Of a DNA stretch of 32,648 nucleotides, positions 29,591-32,648 are shown one piece after another. The translations under genes were made by a program, and so were the position numbers. Source of the stretch: Gracilaria domingensis. Lineage: Eukaryota; Rhodophyta; Florideophyceae; Gracilariales; Gracilariaceae. Position 1 is the first letter of the stretch, and each line of letters begins with the position of its first letter. Below the pieces are notes generated by a model. That model saw nothing but the letters and a program-made list of their open reading frames with translations, was not told where the DNA came from and made no database searches. The DNA lies in assembly GCA_022539475.1 (NCBI GenBank), contig VCMS01000431.1, positions 1-32,648 of the forward strand, in the 5' to 3' direction.

Positions 29591-32500
29591 CAGAGGTCGT
29601 TCTCTTTCAATTGTTTGAATTGATGCCGCGTTCACCGTGATCGACTAATGTTATGAGAGAGACTACTGTAAAAGTAATGGCCCTACTTTTGCGACGCCTA
29701 GCGTTTATTCATAGGAAAGGGTAGTGAGTCTCTGCACCGTAGTGCTTGAGTTGCCCGATGCCGGGTGCGCCCTGCAAGCCTGATACGGTTTCACACGTGT
29801 AGGATGTTGCCGGCCAGCGCGGACTACTTGACATGTCAGTTGATACTTTTCAAGCTCCATATTAGGTCGGCACTTGCCGCCACTGTACGGAAATAAACCT
29901 GGCAAGAGGCTTCTGGCTACTGACTTATCTTGCCGCTTGTATGGAAAGGTCTTCTCACCTACATCGGGCAAGCGCCGCAATTCCGGCTAGTCATCCCGAC
30001 TCTACCACTGAGATTACGTAGACCGTCGTTACGACCTGTTTGTTGTTTCGTTGTTATTATTTACGTCATACGGCTCTTCGTTTCTCTGCCCTGTTATAAG
30101 GTTTTTTTGCCCACTAGCTTCCGTGATTATTCCCGTTTATACAGGAGAGTTCCAGTGCTCTGCAGTGCGGCTCTGTTGACTGTCCCTGTTGCTCGCCTAC
30201 CGTTAGGCTGGGAATATCTCCACTCGCTAGTGGGTCGAAAGGATCAACCGGAATACCGATACGCCAATTCTTCCCTTCACCTCGACTGACCACGCTCAAG
30301 ATCGGCGCCACCCGGGACTTACCATCCGGAACATCGCGATGGCCCTATCAGAGGGTTTACCTGTGCAGTCTACCGCTACAAATTAGGTTAGGTAAGCAGG
30401 ATTTACGACGCTCTGTCATGCGATTCCGCGACGCGTCCTTGTTCGACCCACCTCGTGGGATGTGCCCACAAACTGGTCTCCCGACTAGAATCCGGCTTTA
30501 TTCGCCAAGCATCTGTTGGATGTTGATCGTTTGTTTGGAGCCCAGAGTATTCGAATATCCTTTACTTTACCGGTGCCTCTCATTCTCCGTTTCGGAACGT
30601 TGTTTGATTGCAATGCGACTGTGTGTCGGTGAAACGATGTCGTATCCATGAGGAGTGGCGCACCACGTGCGCTTCTGTAGCCCGGTTTCATCACGGATTA
30701 CACGGCAAGCGTCTGCCCCACTGCGAAGCACACCCTCGAGGTCCCCGGTAATGCGCTGACCGACCGTTGCTCCCGGGGCCTCCGTTCTTGATTAACGGAC
30801 CCCACCCACATCGTCGGGCCAACTGAACCGCACCTGCACCTGATTCCCGGAGCGTTGAGCGTTATGTCGTCCGGTCCCGACGAAGTCATACCCTCCCGTA
30901 ACATTAGAGACTCAGGTTCGCATCCTGCAGAACTCCCAATGAGACCTCCAGCGGATATTACGAAAGACTCCGCGCAACGGCTCGATGACAGCCGATGTCC
31001 GGGATGTTTCGAGCGAACCAGTCACGTGGTTTTACGTACTGATGTCACCAGATTATGGAACAACCGACAGAAGGTGTTACGGCTGCCCTGCACGAGCAGG
31101 CTTTCTGCACGCCTGGAGCCTGGCTATCCTCTGTGAGACGGGTTGATAGGCAAAATCATCGCTATCTGTTGATGCTAGTTGCCAGCCGGGAGCCCCGGTT
31201 TTCTGGGAATTCTCAGCACTCGCGCCGTTTCCGGATCGTCCGGCAAGGAAGAAGGTAAGGTTGAGATCTGACATTGTTTCTTCGTCCTACGTTCAGAAGA
31301 AGGAACGCCCAAATGTGGATCTTCATTTCCCACTCGATCGGGACAGCGAGAACAAGTCGCTTTCGCCAGCCGTGTGTCCGTTCGCGGGCTACTAGAAGGC
31401 CACTTCTGGATTGTGCACGAGGTGCGTACGAAAGTACGGAACACCGCAACCACCATTGGATTGAAGGAACTGAAAGCCGACAAATTACTCTGATCGAGAA
31501 GTTGCATGATACGGGATATTATCGCTTGCTTGACACGACCCGCACAGAGAACCCCACCGTGGGGACTGCAAAAGTGACGAAATCATCTCCGCAAATGGAG
31601 CTCACCGCTAAAGCCCCACCAAGTTTCTCTGGGAAGATTCAATTCTCTGTTTGAATTTTCTGCCGCTTCGTGGCGGAAGCCCGAATTGTACTTCGGTATG
31701 AGTGCGACAGGCCTACATTGCGCTGCCGTACTTTTTGACGGCAGTAGCCGATAATTCAAATTCGTTCGTGGGTCGTCTCGCGCCTCAAGGAGGAGTTATG
31801 TGCTGCCGAAGCAGGATACATATACCTGCGCTCTTACGCGACAGACAATGTGTATTAACGATTCTAATACTCGCGATGCGGACACGAGCAAGAGCCGAAG
31901 GTCGGAAACTGTTTATTCTACCCTCTTCGATCAAGCTTTCCACAGGTGTCGGCAATAGTGTTCTCCGCAGCTGAGCGGATGTGACGGTTTTGTTATGACT
32001 GCACCGATCAACGTCGGACGTTGGTGCCGTATGAGGAGACCAACGCCGGATTAACTATCTGGAATCGTGCAATTTGCCCAAGCTGAGGGAGATGCAGCTC
32101 GCGCACGCGCTGGTTGTCAAGACGCGCACGCGCGCCTCTTCACGTAGAGGCCGGCGGACTCTTCTTTGCCTCTATCGGAGGTTCGTTCAAGGGGGTACTA
32201 TGACACCTACACCTGTACAGGCTGAGGTTGTTCAATGCCCACTACGGAGTTGCGTCAACAACGAGCCGTAAATGCTACTGTTGAACGTTAGACCCCGCTT
32301 CTGTCACACGGTCACACGTTCCGCCTTTGCACGTGCCACCACTCTGGTGATATCGCAGTCAACGCCCTCGGGTTGGAGATATCCCTATCCTCCAGCGACC
32401 AGAGCGCGCGTCAGCCGAATCCGGCATCTTACTCCGGCACCTTAATTGCCAACCCTGTTACAGGCATGGAACATCGCTCCGAATTGTTTGAAATAGCCCC

Positions 32501-32648
32501 ATACATATATTGGCGAAGATCGTGCCTCACTACGATCTGATCCCGCCGAACGTGAACGCGTTCCGACAAATCTACCTATCGTGCGAAGCGGAGACTTCAG
32601 CTGGAAACCCAGGAAACGGGGGTGCCATCGAATGGTGAACTGTAGCCG
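29591..32648. other. Unassigned region, no supported gene
   Basis: Three kb with only short frames (the longest about 126 codons, 31274-31654) of unremarkable composition on both strands. The dispersed palindrome is absent. Local structure is limited to small hairpins such as CGTTGGT/ACCAACG (32019-32045, 13-base loop) and CCTCT/AGAGG near 32138-32153. It may be older, eroded mobile DNA; I recognise no protein, RNA gene or satellite. Confidence 0.5.

Overview
The window looks like nuclear DNA of a eukaryote that is rich in decayed mobile elements. It contains a chromodomain-bearing Ty3/Gypsy retroelement, a probable piggyBac-like DNA transposon, poly(A) signals and no bacterial-style operons. 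The few ordinary genes appear intronless. The codon use and the odd gene families would fit a red alga or another protist-like alga, but I hold that only weakly.

Layout. At 340-950 (-) lies a frameshifted gene of unknown function. A nested inverted repeat (961-1718) separates its start from that of a divergent, badly broken long gene (1777-5657, +). That second gene carries a VDGxHR (ParB-like) motif and the HxD...H...R signature of a 2OG-Fe(II) dioxygenase. At 5966-7730 are two convergent HAD-family phosphatase paralogs. The minus-strand copy keeps its catalytic motifs; the plus-strand copy has lost the nucleophile but keeps an open frame. At 8357-9259 (-) is a ketopantoate-reductase-like gene with one nonsense codon, followed by the 3' part of a ribulose-phosphate 3-epimerase pseudogene (9640-9978). 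Three hairpin-bearing tandem units (10010-10400), a coiled-coil gene with one TGA (10620-11549) and 45-bp tandem repeats (12511-12692) come next.

The right half is mobile DNA. At 14158-18222 is a dead transposase, probably piggyBac-like, with a lambda-exonuclease/YqaJ-like nuclease signature inside it. From about 18540 to 29590 lies an 11-kb composite retroelement on the minus strand: gag, protease, RT, RNase H, integrase, chromodomain. A further roughly 900-codon gene on the opposite strand lies between pol and the 3' terminal repeat. Divergent direct repeats flank the unit and look like LTR remnants.

The most striking signal is a short palindrome, ACCNNNNGGT (mostly ACCANNTGGT, often ACCAAGTGGT). 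By hand I count 28 copies between 18564 and 29460 and only three in the rest of the window. It crosses both coding strands, non-coding DNA and the terminal repeats, but is nearly absent from the most constrained RT/RNase H/integrase stretch. It therefore acts like a DNA-level mark of this element and ties the antisense gene and the gag-pol genes into one unit. The last 3 kb holds nothing I recognise.
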